The position numbers and the translations under genes were made by a program. Shown one piece after another: positions 43,758 to 56,229 of a stretch of 64,000 nucleotides of DNA. Under the pieces are notes generated by a model. The model was not told the origin of the DNA. It saw nothing but the letters and a program-made list of their open reading frames with translations, and did no database searches. The number at the start of each line of letters is the position of its first letter. Position 1 is the first letter of the stretch. This DNA comes from Batkoa obscura (Eukaryota > Entomophthoromycota > Entomophthoromycetes > Entomophthorales > Batkoaceae), in contig JASVEC010000036.1 of the NCBI GenBank assembly GCA_030770535.1, positions 186,001 through 250,000 on the forward strand. The letters are read 5' to 3'.

Positions 43758-43851
43758 CTAAAATATAGTGTTAATGTTAAATAAAATAATATGTGAAGAC
43801 TGATAAATGTATATTATATTCTTTATTTGTTATCTAAAATATGATGCTTAC
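43758..43851 (-). other. probable intron in the Argonaute 5' leader
   Basis: On the minus strand AAAG|GTAAGCATC begins a 94-bp stretch ending TATATTTTAG directly before the ATG of Argonaute. The upstream exon has no ATG, which fits a leader intron. Confidence 0.5.
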
Positions 43852-46100
43852 CTTTACTTTAGAATCTTTTCGAAAATAATCAAAAAAAATTGATGATTTT
43901 TCCTTAATTGTTTTAATAGGTTTTTTGATAAATTATTTTTAGGCTACATAATACAGCTTGTTTTAGTTCTTGTACAATTTTGTATTTAGTTAAATTTAGC
44001 TAAATCAGGCTTAAAAAAATTAAAATAAAACAATGACACTAAATATACCAACAAAACAGATTATATAGAACTGTTACAGTAGTACTTATCACTTCATTAA
44101 TTTTTTTAATAGGCTAATTACGTTTTAATTTTGATACAACTGGTTCATCTCAAATTGAAAATAGAAGACAGCTTAATAAAAACCGGGCTTAAAATTTAAT
44201 AAAATTAAACCAAAATTAAATTAATAGTTTTTGCCACATTTTAATAAAATATAGTTTGTAAATTGACTTAAACCAGTTTTTCCTTAACTTATCATAAGTT
44301 TACTGATAAATTGCTTTTTACTATTAATATGAAAACAAAAATTCTTAAACATTTTAGCTTTCTTTGATTTCAAAATTGTATGTTTTATATACTTTATGTA
44401 ATATTCTAAAATGTTTTTAATTAGTTACAATTTAACATTACCAACATATGAAAAATACACTAGCAATGATAATAATCAGAATAGTAGCATACTAGATTAC
44501 ATTTATTTATAAATAATCTTCTAGTTTAACATTATAAATCTCAATGCAAATCAAATCATCAATTTTTTAAACAGCAAACTTCAAAAAAATCAACCAAATA
44601 CCCAATTTTAAAAAACGCCACTGCTTATTTCCAATTTAAGATAATCAGCTATGTATTTATCAGTTTAATTCATTTTTGGCTTAAAACAAATACTTTAGTT
44701 CATTTCTTTATATAATATTTATAAACTTAGAAATATCAATATGAAATTAAAAGTTAGAATAAAGTAATGAACAACAATAAATGAACATTTATATTAATGT
44801 TTATTCGAAAAAAATAGGTAAGCCCTATATTTTACCTTAATAAAAAACGCCAATTAATGGAACACTCAATATAGGAAAGCCAACAATACAAATAATCAAA
44901 ATCAAAACACCCGTAATAATTTTTATAAACTAATGTTCTCTTTTTGGTTACAACATCTATTGTTTACAATACTATTAACTTGCGAAAACTTAAACTATAT
45001 TTCATTCATAGTCATATTTGTATATAACATCTTTATCAAACATCGGCTACCTGTATAGCTAAACCACAATCCTTACTATGTTTTTTATAACTTACTCACA
45101 CAGTTTGTGCTCTACCGCGCTCTTCTTATGACCATATACTATTAGACATCTTAACCACGCCTATTAATACATAACCTTATCTTCACTTACATGTTTTTAC
45201 TTATGAAGTCCTCTCTAAGTATTGTCAAAACATTGATCCTTCCCAGAGCAACATGAATAAGTCTTAAAGCTTTACAACTCTCTAGTTTGACCTTATTGTA
45301 TGAGTCTTCTACTTTTTTAATCCTATCACTCTTACAAGTTAAAAGTAGCTATCTGGAGAACAAAAGTAAAATGTACTTTATTTCGTCTTTGCTTATTATG
45401 GGAATAAGGACCTACTGAACACACTTTCATTCTATCAGAAGCCTTACACTGATGGCTCATATCTCTTGAGCTAGCTACTCAGGGCATACGTTTTGATAGT
45501 TGCAAATAAAACACTTGGCCGGTTCTCCTTTCAAAGGAATTCGAAAAGCTTAAAACGTATGCGAAATAAAAGTATTGACCATTGATAGATTGATGATGTT
45601 TACTGAGTTTATTATAGACAAAAAAATATACTCGATGAACTCATAGAACCAATTTCTGAAATCCTTTAATCTACACTTTTAGGTGGAGTGTCACAATTGT
45701 TTTTAAAATCGATACTCCACTTTTTATAAATAAAAGTTTATACTAACTTTTGAAAAGTGTTATAATAGTTTAATTTTAGATTATTATTGCGTAGTCAATA
45801 AATGCTTTCTTTATCAAGTATATCAAGAGCTTCTATACCCTTTTTTTTCAGTATAATTTTAATGCTCATTGAATGTAAAATATTTCATAACGAAGGCCTA
45901 TTTTCAAAATAGTGATATAATGAGATAGATAAAATGTTCTTATATTCTATAGAAATATTTAATAGGACATTAAGGCAAAAATAAACTAAAACTTGCGGTT
46001 TATGTAAAATTTATTTAAGTTTTGAAATAAACGAATATCAATATAACAATAATAATGATTAATTGAATCTACATTAAAGCTTTAACTGTAGACCATTCAA
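43852..46100. other. spacer of duplication copy B
   Basis: About 2.2 kb with no supportable gene. The part 44900-45700 is visibly less AT-rich than its surroundings but full of stops on both strands. It may be a decayed coding element of unknown type. Confidence 0.45.
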
Positions 46101-46697
46101 TTAATTGGCTAAATGTTTAATAATTTTAGCCGGACTACCACCAACAACAACATCTTTTGGTACATCTTTAGTAACTACGGCTCCAGCAGCAACAGTGGAA
46201 CCATCGCCAATTGTGACGCCTGGAAGGATAATAGCACCACCGCCAATCCAAACATTGTTACCAATCTTAACTGGTTTAGCATATAAAAACTGTTTCCTCA
46301 ATTCCGATTCAACCGGATGAGTAGCAGTATAAATTTGTACATTTGGACCCACCAAAACACCATCACCGAATTCCACTGTAGCACTATCTAGTATAGTAAC
46401 TCCGAAATTTAAAAGTAATCTACCATGAGCAATGATATTATACCCAAAATCACAGGTGAAAGGAGTACATACGTATGCCTCTTGAGTGTCTATTTTTCCA
46501 AACAATGACTTTATTATTTCTTTCTTTTCTTCTTCTTTTGATGGTGGTAAATTATTTAACTTAAATACTTTCTCTTGGGCTACTTTTTGTTCTGCGTTTA
46601 TCTCTGGATCATACCATACATATGGGTATCCTTTGAGCATTCTTTCCTTATAGCTTAATTTCTCGTACTCTTCTTTATCTTTAATATACAAATCCAT
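46101..46697 (-). CDS. maltose/galactoside O-acetyltransferase family enzyme (copy B)
   Basis: Single-exon gene for a 198-aa Maa/LacA-type acetyltransferase, the same length as copy A and clearly its paralogue. The Mac domain reads [19 protein letters not shown]; the left-handed beta-helix runs from about residue 75. [10 protein letters not shown] carries the catalytic His, and [19 protein letters not shown] with [17 protein letters not shown] form the CoA site. The start is the ATG at 46697; an open frame extends upstream only from a TTG, which I do not accept. Differences from copy A are scattered substitutions without frame damage, so both copies are probably under selection, unlike the neighbouring Argonaute copies. 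A TATAAATA box lies about 70 bp upstream. The acceptor sugar is unknown. Confidence 0.92.
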   Translation of the reverse strand: MDLYIKDKEEYEKLSYKERMLKGYPYVWYDPEINAEQKVAQEKVFKLNNLPPSKEEEKKEIIKSLFGKIDTQEAYVCTPFTCDFGYNIIAHGRLLLNFGVTILDSATVEFGDGVLVGPNVQIYTATHPVESELRKQFLYAKPVKIGNNVWIGGGAIILPGVTIGDGSTVAAGAVVTKDVPKDVVVGGSPAKIIKHLAN

Positions 46698-46765
46698 TAT
46701 TAATAAAGCTTGTAAATTTAATCGTTTTCGAAAGTTAATTAAAAAATATGTTGGATTCAATAACC

Positions 46766-46773
46766 TATTTATA
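46766..46773 (-). promoter_or_regulatory. TATA box of acetyltransferase B
   Basis: TATAAATA on the minus strand about 69 bp before the ATG at 46697. Copy A has no exact match at this distance. Confidence 0.5.
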
Positions 46774-48395
46774 CTTCTTTATTTCGGTTTAAGATTATGA
46801 TTAGCCATCGAATCTGATAAAATTGGATTTTTTTACTATTCCTTAGCTTATTATAGATTTAACATACTAGAGCCATGACTACTTTTGTTTGAATCACTTA
46901 AAGTAGTAGTGACAGACAACTCACTTCGATATTGAACTAAGTAAAAAATCAATATAAGGCCTATAGTGTATTTTTAATAATATTAGTAATATAAAGGTAT
47001 TATTAATGTATCTTTATTAAATGATATTAGATTAAAAACACTTTAAATTTAAAAATGGATTAAAGAGACTTTTGATCGGATTAATTGCAAATTCAAATTT
47101 TAAGCCGATAGCATACTATCTATCTTTATTTAGGAAATAGCTTTTAAAAAAATAATAGTAACTGGAGAAATCAATGTACCAAAAGGACAGTTGTTTTTCT
47201 TAAGTTATTTTAAAAATGAGTTAATAAAGTTGTTACATTATATTAGAAATTTGTTTATTAAACTTTAAGTTTTAAAAAATAGTAGCTATACACAAGTTAG
47301 TTTTGAAATAAATTAACCCAAGTCTTAAATTTCATATTTTCAACTCAAGACATTTAATTAGTTTATTCCTTTCTTCTTTGCTTTTAATTTTTCATTCCTC
47401 CTCCTTCCAAGATTCTCGGGCCTTGGAACAACCTTTTAATCTAAGCAAGGATTTTTTGAAATAAAATAATATTTTTTCATACTTCTTTTTTCTCAACCTT
47501 CTGTTGGAACTGAAATTTAACCCAAGCTTTAGTAATCCAATGACTACAGACCGTTTAAATATAATGTACATCGCACGCTTCTTTAGCAAATATTAACATA
47601 TCAAATTGCAAATTTAATAGTATTAACATAGAAAGCTGAAATTCTATATAGACATTTATTTTTTCCGAATTTGTTTTTTATAGGATTTTATTTTGTTAAA
47701 GTTTTCCTTAGCTTCTCTGTTCTCTGATTCAGAAGTTGTCAAAAGGTTTTATTTGATTGTATGTGAATTTTTACAAATAATTTAGTGACAAGTTAAAATA
47801 ATTGGTCAATTCTAGCCAATAAAAGTTAACCTCTATCCTAACCCTAACTTTAATCATTAATATATGAGTTAGTTTATTGAATAATTTTCAGCTAATCATT
47901 TTAACTTATTGCTAAATCACTTTACTATCAAAATTTAAATTTTTAGAAAATTGGATTTTAAAAATCTAACATTGTAAAATATTCATGCAAATTTTCAGTC
48001 TAACGTATAAATTTATAACATTTAATTACTAATTCGTTTTAACTTTTAAATAACTTTTCAGCTTTAAATTTTGATTGGCCTCAAATAAATTATTTTTAAT
48101 AAGACTAATATAGATTTGAACTTAAATCAATGTGGATACAAACTAATTACCCAATTACCAAAACAACTTTACAACTTGGCAGTTGGATAAGTGGTTTGTA
48201 TTTATACAAATTATTTGCTTAAATCTACACTATTTTTATTCTAATTTTTCTCCTTTTTAAAATTTTGTTCAATTTTTTCCAATTTCTAATTCAATTTTAA
48301 ATTAGTTGAATTATGACGTCATGGAAGTGTTTTTTCTAGGATGACTACTTTAAATTGAAACTTTTTATGGTCCAACTTTATAAAGTAATAGCGAC
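46774..48395. other. intergenic stretch before the RTP1-like gene
   Basis: About 1.6 kb, AT-rich, with no supportable gene or known repeat. A 65-codon minus-strand frame at 47392-47589 starts without promoter or family support. Confidence 0.5.
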
Positions 48396-49923
48396 ATGGA
48401 ACTTCAACAGGAATATCAACAATTATTAATAGAGATGGAGTACATACTGGGGTTTAAATGGTTATATGAGGAACAGGAGAGCGGGAGTAAGTGGTCTTGT
48501 TATTTATTTTTGTCAAATGTTGATCGAACTGTTAGAAATAGAAAAAGAAAATATTGGTTTATTACGCTTTAAAATAGTGACAGAGACAATTCAACTACTA
48601 TTTAAATTATCAGCATTATTAGAAAGAAACGATCTATATATCAGAAAAAACCAAATAGACGATAAAGGTAAAGAAAAAGATTATACGAATAAAATTAGGA
48701 TCTATATTGACATTTCTAAAATCTAGCTAAAAAACAACAAGATCTGATAAAAGATAGCATATTACTATCAACAGAAGATCATAAGAAATTTCAAGCTTTA
48801 ATTGAGTTGTGTCTTCAATGGGGTATTTACCCAAGTTTGGTAGATGGGAATTATGGGAATTTGAAAACCAATTTTAATGGTAAGAAAGGGAGGACTGAAT
48901 GTTTATAAAATGTTAAATGTTAATTAAATAGAAATAGATTTGAATAATAAAAATGAAGAAAAACGAAATGATAGTGATATTCGGGCGATACTACAACAGT
49001 TTTATATTTCAAAAGAAGAAAACATCATTAATTTCCTAAAGGTAGTTTGGGAATTGATGAGATTAAGTGGACTTTGTGAAGAAGAAAAGAACAAGAAAGA
49101 AAGTGTAGAAAAAAAGAGATTAAATTGGTTACAAAGTAGGTTACAAAACCATTATTTATTAGAATTACTTTGTCCAATGTTCCAAATTAATTATTTTTAT
49201 AATATTGAATATGTAAATCAGATTAAAGAGGAGAATGTAAGGAAGCAAGTCAAAGTGTTCAAGGTTAAAATTAAAAACACATTTAAAATGATATTGGTTA
49301 GGTAGTTTATATGAATTTATTTATATTAAAGCATATTAATTCTATTTTTATTTTTATTTTTATTAGAGTAGATATTTTTAATTTAATAGAAACTTTGTTT
49401 TTTATGTTGAACAATAATAGCAATAATTTATGGTTAATTAAACCTATTGGTAATGTGTTATCAACTATTTTATTAAAACCAACAGGTGTTAAAATTATGT
49501 TTGCTTATTTCGCAGATAATTTTTATGATGGTAAATAATAAGAATAGTTTTATTGCACGTGTTATAGTGACGTTTTTTTATTAGATAAAATATTAACCGC
49601 AGAATATCTTGATAAAATAGCCACTTTAATAATGACTCCACCTTCGGCTATTAAAATATTAAAAGTAATGTTATAGTTCTAATTATTTCGCAATATTAAA
49701 TTATTAAATTATTAGGTATATTATTCAATAATATGTAAAGAATTAATTGAAATGTTAATTATGGATTATAATCAAAATGAGAATAATAATGATCATGAAA
49801 TAATAATACAAATGGTATCTTATGTATTGGGAAAAATTATATTAAAACATCCAGATTTAAGTAAAACATTGATTATTGATCAATTAGTATTACCATTTAG
49901 AAAATATTTACAAATTAATAATG

Positions 49924-49987
<64 letters not shown>

Positions 49988-52247
49988 AATAATAATAAAT
50001 TCCCAACAATTACAATCCAATATTAACGGATTATACAGAATAATAAATTACGGTGGATTAATAGAAGATCGACTAAAATTAATATTAAGACCTTATTTGA
50101 TACCAATTTATGAGTTTTATAATCAAACAATAAAATATAATCAACAATTTATTAATAAATTATATTTAGAAAATGTCATTATAACGTATTTTACACAATT
50201 AAATAAGAATGATAGTATTAATTCGTTATTTGATATTTTGTTTTCAAATACAGCTATTTATGGGGCAATATTGGAGTTTAAAAAAGTGGGAGAGAATTCA
50301 TTTGTATTATGTTGGAAGTAAATAATTATTCAAAATGCTATTATTTAATTTTTAATTATTATTTCTTTATAGAGAAGAGAACGAAGATGATAATAACATT
50401 GATATAAATACATATCAACCATATAAAATAAATCTAGATTTTTTTGTTTTGTTTTGCAAAAAAGTAGCAAAAGCCAATAACGATTCAGATTATTTAAGTT
50501 TATTATTAGCTAAATTATTACAACTTTATTCAGAATTAAAAAAAGAAGAAACAATCAAGTAAGAATGAATTGTTTATTATAATTTTAGTTATTTAATATG
50601 TTATTTAGATTAATATTATCTATGCAATGTATAATGCTATTAATTAAGGAATGTGGTATCGAATTAATGAATCAATCAAAATATATAGTTAATACTTGTA
50701 TAATATTATTAACGAAATTTAGTAATAATCTAATTAAAAAGATTAATGAAGAAGAATTACAAAACAATGAAACGAAAATGAGACTATTGAAAAAAAATGA
50801 AGATTTTAACTTTATTTGTATTCTAATTACATTATTATCAAACTGTTTAAATGGTAAATATTTATTTTTAAAATAATAATAATAATAATAGTTTATAGAA
50901 AATTTAAATGAATTAACAAATGAAGATTGGTTATTGTTAGCTTCATTAAAATGGAATCTAAAAAAATTAGTTCAAATTCAACTCAATGAAGTGGAATTAA
51001 CAAGAAATTTAACTTCTTTATTACTATTAATTGAAAGTATCAATATCAAAGTTATTCAAAGCAATTTAAATAAACAAACAGAATCAAAGAAAAAAATAAA
51101 GCAACCTAAACTAGATGTGTTGAAGTTCCAACAGGCAGTTTCTCAATTACAGGATTCATTAATAGCGGTAAGAGCAGCAGGAGTAATTACCTTAGGTGAG
51201 ATTGTCGATAATAAAAATGAGATAATATATTCAAAAGAATATCAAGATAAGATAATTCAATTATTATTAGTAGCTTTAAATGAAGAGGATAGTTTTATAT
51301 ATTTACAAAGTATTAAAGCAATAAGTAATTTTATGATAATTGGAAAGGGTGAAATTGTCAATAAAATTATTCAAGAATATAATAATATAAACAAAGGGTT
51401 AGATTATCAACTAAGAATAGGCGAAATATTAATTAACTTTATTAAATTGAAAGGGGACACAATGGATAAAGAATTATTTGATAAGTTGTTAAGCGCGTTA
51501 TTTACTGAATTGAGGAGGAACTACGATGAAGACAAATCAAATAATGAGAATAGTAAGAATAGAAATAATGATACTAGTTTATTGGAAATAGAAAATAAAA
51601 ATGAGAACAATAATAAGAAGAGTGGATCATTTGATATTGTTAATAATGAAGAAGAAGATTCAGAAGAAGAAGAACAGATAAAAATAATACCATCGGAAGT
51701 AATTAAAGTATCTTCATTATCCATATTAGGTATATTATACTCTCGAGTACCTTTATTATTTATAACTATCAACAATAGTGTTATTGATATGCTATTAAAT
51801 ATATTATTACTTAATAATACTATATTATTAAAAAGAGTAGTAACAATTAACTTATATGATATAATTAGAGGTTATCAATTACAATTATTTGATGTTTTGA
51901 GTAAAAATTTGGTAGATAAGATAATACATAGACTAAATTATATTATAAATTATTATTATCACATTGATGGGATGTTAACGAGACATTCTCAAAGGACATT
52001 AAACTATTTAAATAAAGTTAAGAGTGCCTGGTTAAATGGGGAGGATAAAGAAGAGGAAAGTAATAGTTTATTGTTTTTGAATAAGAATAAGGATAAGAAT
52101 ATGTTGATTAGTGAAACTATTAATAATACTAGTTTACTGAATATCAACAATAATACTAATAATCTATTGGTAAGCTATAATAGTAATGCTCATAATTTAG
52201 GATTATCTCAATCTATGATTGATAAATTAAAATTTTTTGAGGAATAA
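48396..52247 (+). CDS. RTP1/TANGO6-like HEAT-repeat protein
   Basis: Ten exons (48396-48486, 48536-48667, 48727-48879, 48932-49301, 49367-49530, 49585-49664, 49716-50317, 50373-50558, 50609-50853, 50899-52247) give 1123 aa in one frame. The protein is a large alpha-helical (HEAT/ARM-like) protein. In the C-terminal part FQQAVSQLQDSLIAVRAAGVITLGEIV is the best match to the RTP1_C1 domain of yeast Rtp1 and animal TANGO6, which help assembly and nuclear import of RNA polymerase II. LLKPTGVKIMF and KVYYSIICKELIEML also fit that family. An AAT microsatellite in exon 7 encodes about 20 Asn. The last exon has acidic, low-complexity insertions (NNEEEDSEEEEQ) and an Asn-rich tail. The junction of exons 4 and 5 is the least certain. 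No membrane segment is convincing. Confidence 0.75.
49926..49985 (+). repeat. coding AAT microsatellite (poly-Asn)
   Basis: Twenty AAT triplets in the reading frame of the RTP1-like protein give an uninterrupted Asn run. The frame continues on both sides, so it is a tolerated insertion. Confidence 0.9.
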
Positions 52248-52394
52248 AAAATGAAAGTTAGATTTAATTCTTTGTTTTTTTGATGCCTTTTTTAGTAAAT
52301 TGAGTTAATTTTTAACTTGTATTAAAACGGATATTATGCTTTGGGAATATTAGGTAGAAAAAGTTTCAATTGTATCAATAGTTAATGGATGAAT

Positions 52395-52500
52395 TATATC
52401 GGGATGTTTTTTTGCTTCATTACTTTTTCCATCTTTTAAGCACTATTTAAGTGGAAAAATTATTAATAAAATTGTTAAACATAAAAATACATCCCCATAT
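52395..52500 (+). repeat. MITE-like element
   Basis: TATATCGGGATGTTTTTTTGC, CTTCATTACTTTTTCCATCTTTTAAG and AAATACATCCCCATA. Confidence 0.88.
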
Positions 52501-52912
52501 ATTAATAAAAAGATATGGGTATTGGAGAGGTAGTTTAGAACAGAGAATTGTTTGTATGCTATGATCAATAAATCGTAGAGGATACTGGCCAGGTAAACAG
52601 CTTTCTTTTCACTACAAAATAATTTTATATTTAAAGTAGTATTTTACACCTTTCCAAAATGATTAAGTCAAAAAAACCAAAAAAATGAGTTAAAAGACTA
52701 AATACCATTTAAGCTCAAATGAGCACTGTATAGCAATTATTTTAAAATTAGTGATATGTATTGTTGAATAATTTATAGCTTGAGATCTGGACTTTATTTT
52801 TAAATGAATCTCTGCTTAGTGCATATTTGAAACGACATTTGGTTTTCTATCTCACTTTTAAAAAAAAATTCTACATAGTCATTTTAAAAAAGAATGATAG
52901 TCAGATATTTAG

Positions 52913-53014
52913 TATAGGGGATATATTTTTTTGTTTAACAATTTACTAACAAGTTTTCCACTCAAATAGCGCTTAAAAAATGGAAAAAATAACGAAACCA
53001 AAACACCTCTATAT
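52913..53014 (-). repeat. MITE-like element
   Basis: TATAGGGGATATATTTTTTTG at the left, TTTTCCACTCAAATAGCGCTT inside and CCAAAACACCTCTATATA at the right. Confidence 0.82.
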
Positions 53015-53463
53015 ATAAAAACTTATTGATTTTTAGTTACAAAAATGAATTTTTAATATGAATTTTTCAATAAGTTCATAGTTAATAATCAATCAATTTA
53101 TTATATTATATATATACTTATATTAAAATATAATAAAATATCTGATATAACTTATAAATCATACATTTTGGTTTTTAAATTTAAAAAGCATCATTTTAAA
53201 AACAATCTACTTTTATAAATTTCAGGTTATAATTAAATATAAAACAGTAAGCATATTTGATTTTTTTAATTAATATAAACTATATTGATTAAAAATAACA
53301 ACAGCTAATTAGATATTTAGATTTATTTTATATAAACTTAATTAATCATTTTTATTTTTATAAAATACAAATATACTAATTAAAAAGTTAAATATGTCTG
53401 TTAACTTATGCTTTATTTTATTAAAAAGCTATTAAAATCATATAGATGCAGTTTAATTCTTGG

Positions 53464-53568
53464 TATACGGGGATGTTTTTGGCTTCATTACTTTTTATAT
53501 CTTTTAAGCACTATTTGAGCGAAAAAATTGTTAATAAAATTATTAAACATAAAAACACATCATCATAT
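53464..53568 (+). repeat. MITE-like element
   Basis: TATACGGGGATGTTTTTGGC to AAAAACACATCATCATATA; the right end is changed. Confidence 0.82.
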
Positions 53569-54081
53569 AAAGTTTTTAGCTTATAATTAAAAATTTTAAA
53601 TTTTGTTTTCTTATTATAATAAAACAAAAAGTTGAATATCAATCATTTAATATAAAGCCATTTAAATGTAGTTTCACTGATAAAAAAAATACGGTATATA
53701 AGAATGTTCTGTAATTATCAAATCTTTTGATTATTTTTTTTAAAAACTTAAAAACTAATAAAATAAAAATTTGTGATTTTATAAAAACAAAGTCAAAGTT
53801 AAATAAAAGTCAAATATTTAACTGGAGCTAAAAATAAATCAAGTAATTATTAAAAACCTTTATTTTGGCTTTAAGTAGTAGTTGAGATATATTGAAAAAA
53901 ACTGATTATAAGCAAATTTAAGTTAGCTTTAAAGCTACAAATAGTTGACTTTATATAATTATTTTAATAATAGCTGATGATTATTACTAAGTCAAGAGCT
54001 TTTCAATCAATACTAATTTAGTTAATAAATAAATTAAATAATACTATTAGTCAATAAATTGTTAATTTTTATATCAAATAG

Positions 54082-54505
54082 TGTGAAATCGGATACTCAG
54101 TAGTTGAAGTCAAAAGATATTAGTTTATATAACTAAGATAGACTTGAATCATGAATAGTAACATGCAATAGGCTATGGACTATGTAAGACAAATAGAATA
54201 GACAATACTAATTAAATATACGTAAAATACTATTAAGAAAACTAAATGGTTTTATTAAATGTACGAGATACCAGGGAATAATTCAGTTAAAAAGTCTTGA
54301 GTTACTATGTTCTAAAATCCCTTTTATACTCCAACAAGTATGGATATCAAACTGGTGAGATAATATTATTTGGAATGAAGCTAGAAGTTCTCACGGCAAA
54401 TAAAAATAGAAGCTTGGGACTCATTGTGCCTGAGCTTAGAACACAACAACTTAAGTAAGTGTTATGTTATACTCAACGATAGAGCTGGCAAAGCGATGTT
54501 TCACA
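54082..54505 (+). mobile_element. solo LTR-like repeat, copy 2
   Basis: About 424 bp starting TGTGAAATCGG and ending GATGTTTCACA, flanked by the direct repeat ATAG (54078-54081 and 54506-54509). It is the same family as the copy at 13.8 kb. No internal genes are attached. The perfect 4-bp target duplication supports insertion by an LTR retrotransposon followed by loss of the interior. Confidence 0.78.
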
Positions 54506-54691
54506 ATAGTGATATTTGTAAATTTTTAAATATTCATTATCTTTATAACAATTAACTAAAATAAATAGCTATAATATTTTTTACTATTTTGATTAAAAAA
54601 AAGCTTACTTTTATTTTTAATTAAATATTTTTTATAAATTTGAATTCATAATTTATGTTTTAAAAAATAATCAAAGTATAAAACAATTTAT

Positions 54692-54797
54692 TATTTGGGG
54701 ATGTTTTTTTGTGTTTGAGAATTTTACTAACAAATTTTCCGCTTAAATAGTGCTTAAAAAATGGAAAAAATAATGAAGTCAAAAAAACACTCCCATT
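54692..54797 (-). repeat. MITE-like element
   Basis: TATTTGGGGATGTTTTTTTGTG to AAAAAAACACTCCCAT; minus orientation. Confidence 0.86.
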
Positions 54798-55271
54798 TTT
54801 TAAATAGCAAATCTTAATATTGAAATAGTTTATTAATTATGTATGAAATTATTAATTAACTTAACTGTGTTTTTAAATTTATTATTATTATTATATAACT
54901 TTTGTTGCTTAAACTATTTAAGTTTCGCTTTTATATTATTTATTGTTTATTATAGAAGATAGTTTTATCAGCTTTATAAATAATTATATCATAGTAATTA
55001 CTTAAATTGATAAAAGTTGTTAAATTCTCATAATTTAATTATAATTTGTATAATAAATTTACTTAAATCTAAGTAATCTTTTTATTAAAATTAAATACAT
55101 TTTTGAATTTATCCATAGTTGATTAAAAAAACTATTGCTTAATTCCAAAATACTATTTTGACATTTTAATATTTATGTTTAAGAGCTACAATACATAATT
55201 GTTATTATTATTATGTTTTGTGTATATTATGTTTTAGTATAAAGTATAAAGGAGATTTTCAATATAATAAA

Positions 55272-55737
55272 TATGAATATCGCTTTATCAACTCTATGAT
55301 TGAGTATAGTATAATAATCACTTAAGTTGTTATGTTCTCGAGTTCAGAGACAATCAATCCCACGCTCTTATTTTGATTTGTTATGAGAATTTCTATCTTC
55401 GTCTCAAATAATATTATCCTCCCGTTTTGATATCTATACTTGCTGGAGTATGAAAGAGATTCTAAAACATAATAGCTCGAGGCTTTTTAACTGAATTAAT
55501 CCCTGATATCTCGAACATTTAATAAAGCCACTAAGTTTTCTTAATAGTATTTTACATAGATTTTACATTAGTATTGTCTATTCTATTTGTCTTATATAAC
55601 TTGTAATCTATTACGTGCTATTCCTCATAATCCAAGTCTATCTTAGTCACGCAACATAAGACCTTTCGACTTATAGTGTAGTCAACCAAGCAATAGTAGT
55701 TGTTCTTGACTACAAACACTGAGTACCAGATTTCATA
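55272..55737 (-). mobile_element. solo LTR-like repeat, copy 3
   Basis: Reverse-complement copy of the same family, about 466 bp, with worn ends (TATGAAATCTGG at the start on the minus strand). It faces copy 2 at a distance of about 770 bp. No retrotransposon interior lies between them, and the opposite orientation excludes a single two-LTR element. It looks older than copies 1 and 2. Confidence 0.72.
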
Positions 55738-56122
55738 ATTTAAATACTTTATTAAAAGTTTTTTTTAATATACTTCTGTCAATTTAAATGAAATTTTAAA
55801 TAAATATAAAGATTAAAAGTCAAATATTAAAATAAAGACAAGTTTAGTAAATAAAATAAACATATAAAAGTTGTAATAAAAATAGTTTAAAACTGCTAAA
55901 TATGTTTATTTTATTACTATTTATATATCTATATATTTAAAATTAGATAAATATTAATTTTAATAATTTAAATTTTATGATAAGTCATAAAAAAAATCAA
56001 TATTTATATTAAAGAAATTAAACAGTAATAATAATAGATAGATAAAACGGGTGTTTGTATTGAAATAATAGATAATATAGTTAAAGAGAATAGAAACAAC
56101 TTATAATAAAAAGTTGAAAATA

Positions 56123-56229
56123 TATATGGAAGTGTATTTTTGTATTTAAGAATTTTACTAACAATTTTATTTACTCAAATAGCGCATAAAAAATGGAAAA
56201 AATAATGAAATCAAAAAAACATCCCCATT
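56123..56229 (-). repeat. MITE-like element
   Basis: ATATATGGAAGTGTATTTTTG, TACTCAAATAGCGC and AAAAAAACATCCCCAT. Confidence 0.84.

Larger units (their letters stand above)
41170..46697 (-). repeat. segmental duplication, copy B (acetyltransferase + intact Argonaute)
   Basis: Read on the minus strand, an acetyltransferase (46697-46101) is followed by Argonaute (43757-41170), the same order as copy A at 9.8-13.3 kb. The spacer is longer here (about 2.3 kb against 1.8 kb). This copy has intact genes. Confidence 0.7.

Noticed and set aside
47392-47589. 65-codon basic minus-strand frame
   Set aside because: No promoter, family or splice context; composition typical of chance frames in AT-rich DNA.
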